From: Thermoplasmata archaeon
GTDB taxonomy: Archaea > Thermoplasmatota > Thermoplasmata > Thermoplasmatales > Thermoplasmataceae
Length of the DNA: 5,191 nucleotides
Reading direction: 5' to 3'
Assembly (NCBI GenBank): GCA_021797025.1
Contig: JAKAAK010000221.1
Coordinates: 1-5,191, forward strand
Positions 1 through 4,562 of the stretch are shown in pieces. Numbering within the stretch: the first letter of the stretch is position 1; every line of letters begins with the position of its first letter. Under the pieces are notes generated by a model. That model ran no database searches. It was given only the letters and a program-made list of their open reading frames with translations, and was not told where the DNA came from. Both the position numbers and the translations under genes were made by a program.

Positions 1-50
1 CCTTCCAGCTTCGGGAGTTGGAGACTCCGGTCCAAATCCGGACAGACCCA
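1..50 (+). tRNA. tRNA-Pro (anticodon CGG), 3' part, cut by window edge
   Basis: The 3' portion of a tRNA can be folded by eye. The anticodon stem CCAGC (5-9) pairs with GTTGG (17-21) with one G-T wobble, and encloses the 7-base loop TTCGGGA (10-16), giving anticodon CGG at 12-14, which reads proline codon CCG. A four-base variable region (22-25) follows. The T stem TCCGG (26-30) pairs perfectly with CCGGA (38-42) around a 7-base loop (31-37). The acceptor strand CAGACCC (43-49) and discriminator A50 end the gene; CCA is not encoded beyond it. The D arm and 5' acceptor strand lie outside the window, so it cannot be told whether this is the whole functional gene or only a duplicated 3' fragment. 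The integrase gene starts 57 bases downstream, so this is the probable integration site. Confidence 0.85.
1..50 (+). other. Candidate attachment site (att) of the integrated element in the tRNA-Pro gene
   Basis: Integrases of archaeal and bacterial elements often recombine within the 3' half of tRNA genes, leaving a direct repeat of that half at the far end of the element. Here a tRNA 3' half is followed at once by an integrase gene in the same orientation. No second copy of the tRNA 3' end is present in the window, so the core sequence and the other border cannot be defined. The exact crossover point is unknown; the T arm (26-42) or the anticodon arm (5-21) are the usual candidates. Confidence 0.6.
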
Positions 51-78
51 TGGATGTTCATAAGCGAATACCATAAAA

Positions 79-86
79 TTTAATAT
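79..86 (+). promoter_or_regulatory. TATA box of the integrase gene
   Basis: The element TTTAATAT is centred about 25 bases before the ATG at 108, which is the distance expected if the archaeal transcript starts at or next to the start codon (leaderless). An A-rich stretch (75-78) sits where the TFB recognition element would be. No Shine-Dalgarno sequence precedes the ATG, which agrees with a leaderless message. Confidence 0.5.
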
Positions 87-107
87 CAAGCAGGCTATTC
101 TATATCT

Positions 108-1430
108 ATGACTTTTGAGGGGAAATACAACAAAATGCTGGAGGACCCGAATATATCCAGATGGTTTGACAATTTAAGGGCTAAATCGTATCTGACAGCT
201 ACAGTTTACCTCCGGGGATTGGGATATTACTGTGAGCTAACAGGATCCTCGCCATATTCCATAGTGGATGATGCCAAGAGCGGCAAACTCAGGAACGATT
301 TCATGGATTTTGTCAGGAAAATGGAGCGAGAAGGCAAGGCTGGATCATATATTTCCCGTTATAAGAAGGTTCTGCGTTCCTGGCTGGGATTCAATGGGAT
401 GGACTTCAAATTCGGGGTGAACATTGCTTATGAGAACAGGTCCCCCAGGGTTGAAGGTGAAAGGATCCCGGAGAAAACAGAACTTGCGAAGATTCTTAGA
501 AACGGATCTCCACGTGCAAGAGTAGCAATATCCCTGCTAGCTTTTTCAGGGCTCAGGCCAGAAACCCTGGGAAATGCTGAGGGTACTGACGGATTAAAGA
601 TGTCAGATTTTCCGGAAATGAGGATAGATAATGGGAAAGTGGAATTTGAGAAAATACCTACAATGGTCACAGTCAGGTATACCCTGAGCAAGGCAAACAA
701 CTCTTATTTTTCATTTCTCGGGGCTGAAGGTGTTACGTACCTGAAGGAATACATTGAATCAAGAATTAACGATGGTGAAGTGCTTACCCCCGAGACTCCT
801 CTGTTCAAGCTTGATTCCCAGGGAAGAATCACTCATAAATTTATCAGAACCCAGCTGGCAACAAGAGATATAAGGAAGGCAATAAATAATTCAGAATATT
901 CGTGGAGGCCCTATGTCCTAAGGGCGTATTTCGCAACTGCCCTTGACAATGCTGAAAACAAGGGACTGATTTCCCATCCATGGAGAATGTTCTTCATGGG
1001 GCACAAGGGAGACATAGAGGCCAGGTATTCCACCAATAAAAGACTACCACCGGACATGATTGAAGAGATGAGGTCATCATATGTCAGGGTAACCAAATTT
1101 TTTGAAACGGAAAGCCATGGCATGAACGAAGATGATGTTGCAAAGATAACATCGAGCACCATGAGGGAAACCGCAATAATGATACTTGAAACTGCGTATG
1201 GCACAAAGCTTTCGGAGAAGGAGAAAGAAGCGCTCATGGACCTGGATATAAACGATCTCCAGGATAAGTTAAGAGAAATATTCAGAGACAAGAAGGCAGA
1301 TATTCTTAATAATGGGAACCGGCATAAGACCATACCGGAAGGGGAACTGGAATCATACCTTAACAGGGGATGGGAACTGGTTCAGATATATCCCAGGGGA
1401 GACAAGGCAGTTGTACGGTTGCCGCCTTAA
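108..1430 (+). CDS. Tyrosine recombinase (element integrase), 440 aa
   Basis: This is the enzyme that would insert the element into, and excise it from, the tRNA-Pro gene. Residues about 15-100 fit the helical core-binding domain. The catalytic domain shows Arg I in SGLRPETL (R150), the second box YVLR with R272 where the usual histidine is replaced by Y269, then H299 in GHKGDIEARY and the nucleophile Y307. K195 is the likeliest catalytic lysine, but that is a guess. After the tyrosine come about 90 mostly helical residues and a C-terminal tail (about 405-440) with a GWELV motif, a tail I associate with integrases of Thermoplasmata. The gene is unbroken, unlike the SSV-type integrase gene, which is split on integration. 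ATG 108 was chosen because a TATA box lies 25 bases upstream; ATG 135, with GAGGGG 13 bases before it, is the alternative. Its GC content is visibly higher than that of the genes to its right. Confidence 0.9.
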   Translation: MTFEGKYNKMLEDPNISRWFDNLRAKSYLTATVYLRGLGYYCELTGSSPYSIVDDAKSGKLRNDFMDFVRKMEREGKAGSYISRYKKVLRSWLGFNGMDFKFGVNIAYENRSPRVEGERIPEKTELAKILRNGSPRARVAISLLAFSGLRPETLGNAEGTDGLKMSDFPEMRIDNGKVEFEKIPTMVTVRYTLSKANNSYFSFLGAEGVTYLKEYIESRINDGEVLTPETPLFKLDSQGRITHKFIRTQLATRDIRKAINNSEYSWRPYVLRAYFATALDNAENKGLISHPWRMFFMGHKGDIEARYSTNKRLPPDMIEEMRSSYVRVTKFFETESHGMNEDDVAKITSSTMRETAIMILETAYGTKLSEKEKEALMDLDINDLQDKLREIFRDKKADILNNGNRHKTIPEGELESYLNRGWELVQIYPRGDKAVVRLPP

Positions 1431-1468
1431 ACATAACTCTGAAGGATGATTAAAACAGTCTAAAATTT

Positions 1469-1478
1469 CTAATATTAG
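1469..1478. repeat. 10-bp perfect palindrome CTAATATTAG followed by a T run
   Basis: CTAATATTAG is a perfect palindrome 39 bases after the integrase stop, followed directly by TTTT (1479-1482, with one further base context GCC). It might mark the end of the integrase transcript, since archaeal termination depends on T runs, but the run is short. It may also simply reflect AT-rich sequence. Confidence 0.25.
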
Positions 1479-1487
1479 TTTTGCCAA

Positions 1488-1503
1488 AACATGTATATAT
1501 GTT
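1488..1503. promoter_or_regulatory. Imperfect palindrome, possible operator
   Basis: AACATGTATATATGTT has perfect 5-base arms AACAT and ATGTT around a six-base AT-rich centre. Its ACAT/ATGT half-sites resemble ATGTAAACAT in the promoter of the minus-strand gene at 3630-3639. It lies about 45 bases before the TATA box of the 301-residue gene. Binding by a regulator is inference only. Confidence 0.3.
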
Positions 1504-1519
1504 ACGACAATAACTTTTC

Positions 1520-1544
1520 GGAATACTGTGACTCCAGTCATTCC
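1520..1544 (+). other. Hairpin upstream of the 301-residue gene
   Basis: GGAAT (1520-1524) pairs with ATTCC (1540-1544) and ACTG (1525-1528) with CAGT (1535-1538), leaving a one-base bulge (C1539) and a six-base loop. This gives nine pairs. It is followed by an AT-only stretch rather than a T run, so it is a poor terminator; an operator just upstream of the TATA box is equally possible. Confidence 0.35.
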
Positions 1545-1552
1545 ATAAATAA
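1545..1552 (+). promoter_or_regulatory. Candidate TATA box for the 301-residue gene
   Basis: ATAAATAA is centred about 26 bases before the ATG at 1575, again the spacing of a leaderless archaeal promoter. The surrounding stretch to 1560 is almost entirely A and T, so the exact box is uncertain. There is no convincing Shine-Dalgarno match; the GGCGGCGG before the ATG does not fit GGAGGTG. Confidence 0.4.
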
Positions 1553-1574
1553 AAAATTTTAAGGCGGCGGTAAG

Positions 1575-2480
1575 ATGGTGAAAAATAGTGGATACACGTT
1601 TAATAGCAACGGGGCTTATGAAGAAATAAATAATGAAATGCTGGCGGATGTTATAAACAATCCTGAAAAATATATAAAAACTATATTCGGAAGCTGGCCT
1701 GTTAAGACACCCTATGACATAGTAGATTTAGACGGATACAGGCTTAGGCTTTTATTGAACCAAACATATAAAGTTAATGCCGGCGAGGAATTCCATAGAG
1801 TATATCCTGATGTAATAATGGAAATTACTACACATTATTCACATAATCCCGTAATAGAGTACGATAATAAGGACAATGGTATAAGATATTATTTAACATG
1901 CCCGACATGTAATAATATTACTGGTGATATTTATAGTGGGGAAAGGGTAGTGAACGTATTAACTATTTCTAATTCGGAGGTTTCAAATTTAATTAAAGAA
2001 AGTTCTGAACAGGAGGCTTATAGCACCTTTTTTAATAAGGCTCTCGAAAGAGCAGAACAAATGGGATACAGGCTTCAAAACCTGCATGATGATTTATTTT
2101 ATCAGCAGTTTGGAGGGGATTCTGAAGAATGCTTTACATGGAACTACTATGCCTTTATTAAAACTAGTCCCTACGTACCATCACTGGTTGACACATTAAG
2201 AGAATTAAAAAGTGAAAATTCCATAGGAAGAGAACATTCTTATCCCGAACCTTCTGAATTAAGATCAGCACATTACGGAGATAGCGATCATAAAAATTCA
2301 ACTTTTCGTGGAACCTTTTTGCTAACCCCTGATCTAAGATACAGAAACGAGTTTGAAAATCAGGGTATTAAGGTCATCCCTTACGACTTTCAGGAAGACA
2401 AAGTCAGAATGGTAGATGAAAGGTTCAAATCAGGCAGCGATAGTTATAAACGGGACAAGAAATATAATAATAAAGACTAG
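1575..2480 (+). CDS. Hypothetical protein, 301 aa, single CPTC motif
   Basis: I do not recognise this protein. It is soluble-looking, with no signal peptide or membrane segment. A CxxC pair (C109-P-T-C112) sits between predicted beta-rich segments (residues about 75-107 and 123-132); only one other cysteine (C187) follows, so a complete four-cysteine zinc site is not seen within one chain, although His residues or a dimer could complete one. Residues 134-180 look helical. The region 183-200 is rich in aromatic residues, and the last 25 residues are highly charged and probably disordered. It is an accessory gene between the integrase and the replication module, transcribed alone from its own TATA box. 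ATG 1575 is preferred; GTG 1578 is the next choice, and an in-frame stop at 1560 closes the frame upstream. Function unknown. Confidence 0.8.
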   Translation: MVKNSGYTFNSNGAYEEINNEMLADVINNPEKYIKTIFGSWPVKTPYDIVDLDGYRLRLLLNQTYKVNAGEEFHRVYPDVIMEITTHYSHNPVIEYDNKDNGIRYYLTCPTCNNITGDIYSGERVVNVLTISNSEVSNLIKESSEQEAYSTFFNKALERAEQMGYRLQNLHDDLFYQQFGGDSEECFTWNYYAFIKTSPYVPSLVDTLRELKSENSIGREHSYPEPSELRSAHYGDSDHKNSTFRGTFLLTPDLRYRNEFENQGIKVIPYDFQEDKVRMVDERFKSGSDSYKRDKKYNNKD

Positions 2481-2624
2481 TAATTTCTAAAATTTCATTT
2501 TTTATAGCTACAATATTATACACTAGAACAGAAAGAACCTTCGTAGTACTAAATTTTATAATACACAATATAGACTCGAAGCCAGAACTAGCAGATTTAT
2601 ACTACTGTAACTTTATTTACATCA
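2481..2624. other. Convergent intergenic gap, no gene seen
   Basis: Apart from the T-rich terminator at its left end, this 144-base AT-rich gap holds no open frame of note. A TATA-like TTTTATAATA (2554-2563) has no gene in the right position to its right on the plus strand. A 5-base inverted repeat, CTTCG (2539-2543) and CGAAG (2577-2581), is too weak to call a structure. Confidence 0.5.
2483..2505 (+). terminator. T-rich archaeal-type terminator after the 301-residue gene
   Basis: Just past the stop codon three T tracts occur in a row, the last a run of six T (2498-2503). Archaeal polymerase stops at such oligo-T tracts without needing a hairpin. It would separate this gene from the convergent gene on the other strand. 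Confidence 0.45.
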
Positions 2625-3608
2625 CTAATGTACTAGATTCTTTAAGTTCTCAGCCTCATTAAACAGTATTTCCTTAAATTTTTGGTAATTCTTATCAATC
2701 ATCTTTTTATTGCTTTCCTCAATGGTGATGATTCTATCAATAATGATTTTTTTAAAAAGCCAGGGATAGATTTTATAGGCATTTGGAAAGACATCTTCCC
2801 ATTCAACTAGAGATGAATACATAGCAAATAATTCCAAAACAGTTGGAAATGAACTGCCAATGTTATAGAAATTAAATAAGCAGCGTTTTATTTGGACCTC
2901 AGAATAAGGAACATAATCATGACTGTCCATTTTTGACAAATTCTCCCTTACCCATTCTTCAGTTCTACGTCTGTCTATTGTCTCTGAATTTTTGATTTCT
3001 TCAATGAGTTTTCCATAAGAACTCATCTCTTCAATTCTTTTTATTAGCTTGAAAATCATGTTTTTGTCCATTTTTGTTGTATTATTCATTCCCCTATTAT
3101 TCAGCACAAAATCTTTAAAGTCCTTAGATGTAAATTTTCCATTCAAATATGAAATGGAAACATCTGCAAAAACACTTATTAAATAATTTTTAATTATAAA
3201 TCTTATAAATTCATCATTGTTTAAGACTACATTTTTTACTATGTCCTTGAATACCGTGATTTTTCTGGGGTTGCCTAAATCAATTATAATACTGTTAAAT
3301 TGACTCTCTGCATCAGGTGATAATCTAAAAGTCCTAGGTATTGTATGGCTTTCTTCTTTTTCCGGGATATTGAACTGCCTGCTAGGGGAATATCCACTGA
3401 TACTGGTGCTATTTGATGCAGAAACAAAATCCATATACAAGGAAGAACTCATTACATTGTACCTGCATATTGCATAAGAAACTATGTCGTTTTCATCGTA
3501 TTCTAAAGAAATTGTATTGTGTATATTACCAATTATAGCCCAGGTTTTCAGCCGTACAGAATAATCCTGTAATATTCTTACGGACAGTACTTGTCTATTG
3601 TTTTCCAT
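2625..3608 (-). CDS. Hypothetical protein, 327 aa, possible ribbon-helix-helix segment
   Basis: I do not recognise this protein. The N-terminal third (1-75) alternates short hydrophobic strands and is rich in Ser and Tyr. At residues 90-130 the order strand (PRTFRLSP), helix (DAESQFNSIIID), turn (LGNPRK) and second helix (ITVFKDIVKNVVL) resembles a ribbon-helix-helix DNA-binding unit, in which Arg and polar residues on the strand would contact DNA. This is a pattern judgement, not a confirmed domain. The rest (about 130-327) is mostly helical, charged and carries no known catalytic motif. There is no membrane segment. It faces away from the replication operon across a region with palindromic operator-like sites, which is the usual place for a regulator. 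The start ATG at 3608 is supported by a TATA-like element about 25 bases upstream. The protein is large for a simple repressor; a structural or packaging role cannot be excluded. Confidence 0.75.
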   Translation of the reverse strand: MENNRQVLSVRILQDYSVRLKTWAIIGNIHNTISLEYDENDIVSYAICRYNVMSSSLYMDFVSASNSTSISGYSPSRQFNIPEKEESHTIPRTFRLSPDAESQFNSIIIDLGNPRKITVFKDIVKNVVLNNDEFIRFIIKNYLISVFADVSISYLNGKFTSKDFKDFVLNNRGMNNTTKMDKNMIFKLIKRIEEMSSYGKLIEEIKNSETIDRRRTEEWVRENLSKMDSHDYVPYSEVQIKRCLFNFYNIGSSFPTVLELFAMYSSLVEWEDVFPNAYKIYPWLFKKIIIDRIITIEESNKKMIDKNYQKFKEILFNEAENLKNLVH

Positions 3609-3628
3609 ATTCCAATATTCAGATCGTA

Positions 3629-3636
3629 TATGTAAA
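3629..3636 (-). promoter_or_regulatory. Candidate TATA box of the minus-strand 327-residue gene
   Basis: Read on the minus strand, TTTACATA is centred 25 bases before the ATG at 3608, fitting a leaderless start. A stronger-looking element, TTTTATAA on the minus strand (3646-3653), would give a leader of about 15 bases instead. The first box overlaps the small palindrome ATGTAAACAT (3630-3639), which could be a control site. Confidence 0.35.
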
Positions 3637-3686
3637 CATTTTGTATTATAAAACTGATAAATAATATGATAAAAAGCAAATATATA

Positions 3687-3704
3687 TTTTTGTAATTACA
3701 AAAA
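3687..3704. promoter_or_regulatory. 18-bp perfect palindrome, candidate operator
   Basis: TTTTTGTAATTACAAAAA is its own reverse complement. Its core TTGTAATTACAA contains the TTACAA half-site that recurs at 3738 and 3758. It sits between the two divergent promoters and could serve either or both. A dimeric DNA-binding protein is the likely reader. Confidence 0.5.
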
Positions 3705-3737
3705 CTATAAATATAAATATTAAATATCAATAGTAGA

Positions 3738-3749
3738 TTACAAATGTAT
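3738..3749. promoter_or_regulatory. Operator-like site upstream of the operon TATA box
   Basis: TTACAAATGTAT contains arms TACA and TGTA around an AA centre. It differs at one base from the site at 3758-3769 and lies exactly 20 bases from it, close to two turns of the helix, so both would face the same side of the DNA. It ends one base before the TATA box. Confidence 0.45.
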
Positions 3750-3750
3750 G

Positions 3751-3758
3751 TATAAACT
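3751..3758 (+). promoter_or_regulatory. TATA box of the replication operon
   Basis: TATAAACT is centred 26 to 27 bases before the ATG at 3781, which supports a leaderless start there rather than at the in-frame ATG 3793. The box is bracketed by two near-identical palindromes. Confidence 0.55.
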
Positions 3759-3769
3759 TACAATTGTAT
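3758..3769. promoter_or_regulatory. Operator-like site overlapping the edge of the operon TATA box
   Basis: TTACAATTGTAT contains the perfect palindrome TACAATTGTA (3759-3768). It touches the last base of the TATA box and covers the space between the box and the predicted transcript start, where a bound repressor would block TFB or polymerase. Confidence 0.45.
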
Positions 3770-3780
3770 TTGAAATTTAA

Positions 3781-3954
3781 ATGGGGTATAATATGACAAT
3801 CAGATATAAAACAGATTTAAGGAATTATACTGTATTGGTATGTTTCAATATAGAATATCTAAAAGAATGGAAAAATGGAAATATGAAAGCCAGTGCATTA
3901 ATAGTTGAATCAGCTAGATTGCAGGCAAATTATCCTAAGGAGGTGAAAAGTTAA
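3781..3954 (+). CDS. Small hypothetical protein, 57 aa, first gene of the replication operon
   Basis: A short open frame begins with MGYNMTIRYKTDLRNYTVLV and ends in ...NYPKEVKS. It is not similar to anything I recognise. The N-terminal half could form two strands (residues 5-20) and the C-terminal half a helix (about 35-49). The start at 3781 is chosen because the TATA box lies 26 bases upstream; ATG 3793 in the same frame would give 53 residues. Its 3' end carries a full Shine-Dalgarno for the next gene and its stop is one base from the next start. This coupling argues that it is a true gene despite its size. Small first genes of such operons are often regulators, but the sequence does not show that. 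Confidence 0.65.
   Translation: MGYNMTIRYKTDLRNYTVLVCFNIEYLKEWKNGNMKASALIVESARLQANYPKEVKS
3937..3946 (+). promoter_or_regulatory. Strong Shine-Dalgarno AAGGAGGTGA
   Basis: AAGGAGGTGA, inside the end of the 57-residue gene, closely matches the complement of the archaeal 16S rRNA 3' end and stands about ten bases before the ATG at 3956. It decides that start and shows that internal genes of the operon are initiated by ribosome binding sites, unlike the leaderless first gene. Confidence 0.7.
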
Positions 3955-3955
3955 A

Positions 3956-4108
3956 ATGAAAAAAATAGAATACATTTTCTACGAAGACATAGAATCATAT
4001 CACTATTCCATTTCTCTCGACTATTTAAACAATATTAAATACCCTTATTATTCGCCCTTTCTGAATTTTATACCGGAAAATCTGCTAAAAATGAGGTCCC
4101 ATAAATGA
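3956..4108 (+). CDS. Small hypothetical protein, 50 aa, rich in aromatic residues
   Basis: The frame starts MKKIEYIFYEDIESYHYSIS and ends ...LLKMRSHK. About a quarter of the residues are Tyr, Phe or His, and there is no Cys or Trp. No family is recognised. The start follows a near-perfect Shine-Dalgarno and is one base after the preceding stop; the stop overlaps the next start as ATGA. The coupling on both sides supports expression. A small protein with many tyrosines might bind nucleic acid or a protein partner, but nothing in the sequence settles this. Confidence 0.6.
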   Translation: MKKIEYIFYEDIESYHYSISLDYLNNIKYPYYSPFLNFIPENLLKMRSHK

Positions 4109-4281
4109 CTAATGTAGACATCGGACCATTGAAGAATAAAGCTATAAATTTTAACGATCCTGTAAAAACTTTAATTCTAACTGAAAGAGAAATTTTGGAC
4201 AGTAACGAGTTTATCGGAAAATTGTGTACATGGCTGAGGTTAAACGAGATGGAAGAAGCTCGAAATGAGGTGAGCAAATGA
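4105..4281 (+). CDS. Small hypothetical protein, 58 aa
   Basis: The frame starts MTNVDIGPLKNKAINFNDPV. The second half, from about residue 26 (TEREILDSNEFIGKLCTWLR), is predicted to be two amphipathic helices and is acidic. One Cys and one Trp are present. No family is recognised. GAGGT (4093-4097) lies seven bases before the ATG. The gene overlaps both neighbours by four bases (ATGA at each end), a sign of translational coupling. Like its neighbours it is AT-rich. It may be an accessory factor of the replication protein, by position only. Confidence 0.6.
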   Translation: MTNVDIGPLKNKAINFNDPVKTLILTEREILDSNEFIGKLCTWLRLNEMEEARNEVSK

Positions 4282-4562
4282 AAAATGGAATTAAAAAAAC
4301 TGTAACCCAATCGTCTCATTATAATATACAAATTTTATCAGATGATAAACACAAAACTCCACTACGTTACTCTATTGATTCTTTTGTGAAGGGAATTATT
4401 AGAAACACAATTGAGGTGAAATTAATCGACAATGAAATTTCTTCTGTTAATATTCAAGAAAAAATCATCATAACCGGTAAGGAAATAATCAAAAACATAG
4501 CTATGGACCGGATTTTCTTGAAATGTGAGATACTCTGGTTAGAGGTGTTAAGAAATGAGTAA
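4278..4562 (+). CDS. Hypothetical protein, 94 aa
   Basis: No family is recognised. The first 25 residues are basic and polar. Residues about 31-65 alternate hydrophobic and polar residues as in a small beta sheet, and residues 66-94 form a hydrophobic helix with EILWLEVL near the end. There is no signal peptide and no long membrane segment. GAGGTGA (4267-4273) precedes the ATG by a few bases and confirms the start. It overlaps the replication gene by eight bases, so the two proteins are probably made together in similar amounts. A role as partner or loader of the replication helicase is a guess from position. Confidence 0.75.
   Translation: MKNGIKKTVTQSSHYNIQILSDDKHKTPLRYSIDSFVKGIIRNTIEVKLIDNEISSVNIQEKIIITGKEIIKNIAMDRIFLKCEILWLEVLRNE
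4542..4547 (+). promoter_or_regulatory. Shine-Dalgarno of the replication gene
   Basis: GAGGTG stands seven bases before the ATG at 4555, inside the end of the 94-residue gene. It fixes the start of the replication protein and matches the GAGGT(G) sites used by the other internal genes of the operon (4093-4097 and 4267-4273). Confidence 0.65.

Larger units (their letters stand above)
1421..1568. repeat. 11-bp inverted repeat pair enclosing the gap after the integrase
   Basis: GCCGCCTTAAA at 1421-1431, covering the integrase stop codon, is repeated as its exact reverse complement TTTAAGGCGGC at 1558-1568, just before the start of the next gene. The arms are 126 bases apart. They are GC-rich in an AT-rich gap, so a chance match of this length is not very likely. 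Role unknown: possible scar or boundary of an inserted block, or protein-binding sites. Confidence 0.5.
3609..3780. other. AT-rich divergent control region, candidate replication origin
   Basis: This 172-base gap separates the minus-strand gene from the rightward operon. It is extremely AT-rich: 3661-3720 holds only 6 G/C in 60 bases. It contains an 18-bp perfect palindrome, two TACAWWTGTA palindromes around a TATA box, a TGATAAA pair (3655-3661 and 3667-3673) and runs of ATAAAT-type sequence (3705-3725). It certainly holds the promoters. That it may also be the origin is inferred from its composition and from its place ahead of the operon containing the D5-type helicase gene. Confidence 0.4.

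Noticed and set aside
1..1430. SSV-type integration with a split integrase gene
   Set aside because: The integrase frame is complete from core-binding domain to C-terminal tail and does not run into the tRNA sequence.
428..1541. Open frames on the minus strand at 428-700, 911-1333 and 1353-1541
   Set aside because: The first two lie wholly inside the integrase gene and the third covers its end and the following gap. Their translations are low in complexity and rich in Ser and Leu, as expected for antisense shadows, and they lack promoter or ribosome signals.
1899..1910. Zinc finger in the 301-residue protein
   Set aside because: Only one CxxC is present and no second pair at zinc-finger spacing, so it is reported as a motif and not as a domain.
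1460..2496. Shared 10-mer CTAAAATTTC after both the integrase stop (1460-1469) and the 301-residue gene stop (2487-2496)
   Set aside because: It is almost all A and T in AT-rich gaps and sits at different distances from the stops; a shared terminator element cannot be supported from two copies.
2539..2581. Inverted repeat CTTCG/CGAAG in the convergent gap as a terminator or small RNA
   Set aside because: Only five pairs with a 33-base loop and no T run after it; expected by chance.
3600..3780. CRISPR array or iteron array
   Set aside because: The repeated TTACAA-type motifs are short, palindromic and irregularly spaced apart from one pair; there are no regular repeats with unique spacers.
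3781..4281. Toxin-antitoxin pair among the small coupled genes
   Set aside because: Coupled small genes suggest it, but no antitoxin DNA-binding motif or toxin catalytic motif is visible, and four consecutive genes leading into a replication gene fit a replication operon better.
4068..4331. Open frame of 87 codons on the minus strand
   Set aside because: It is opposite to three coupled plus-strand genes with good ribosome binding sites and has no such signals itself; judged a shadow.
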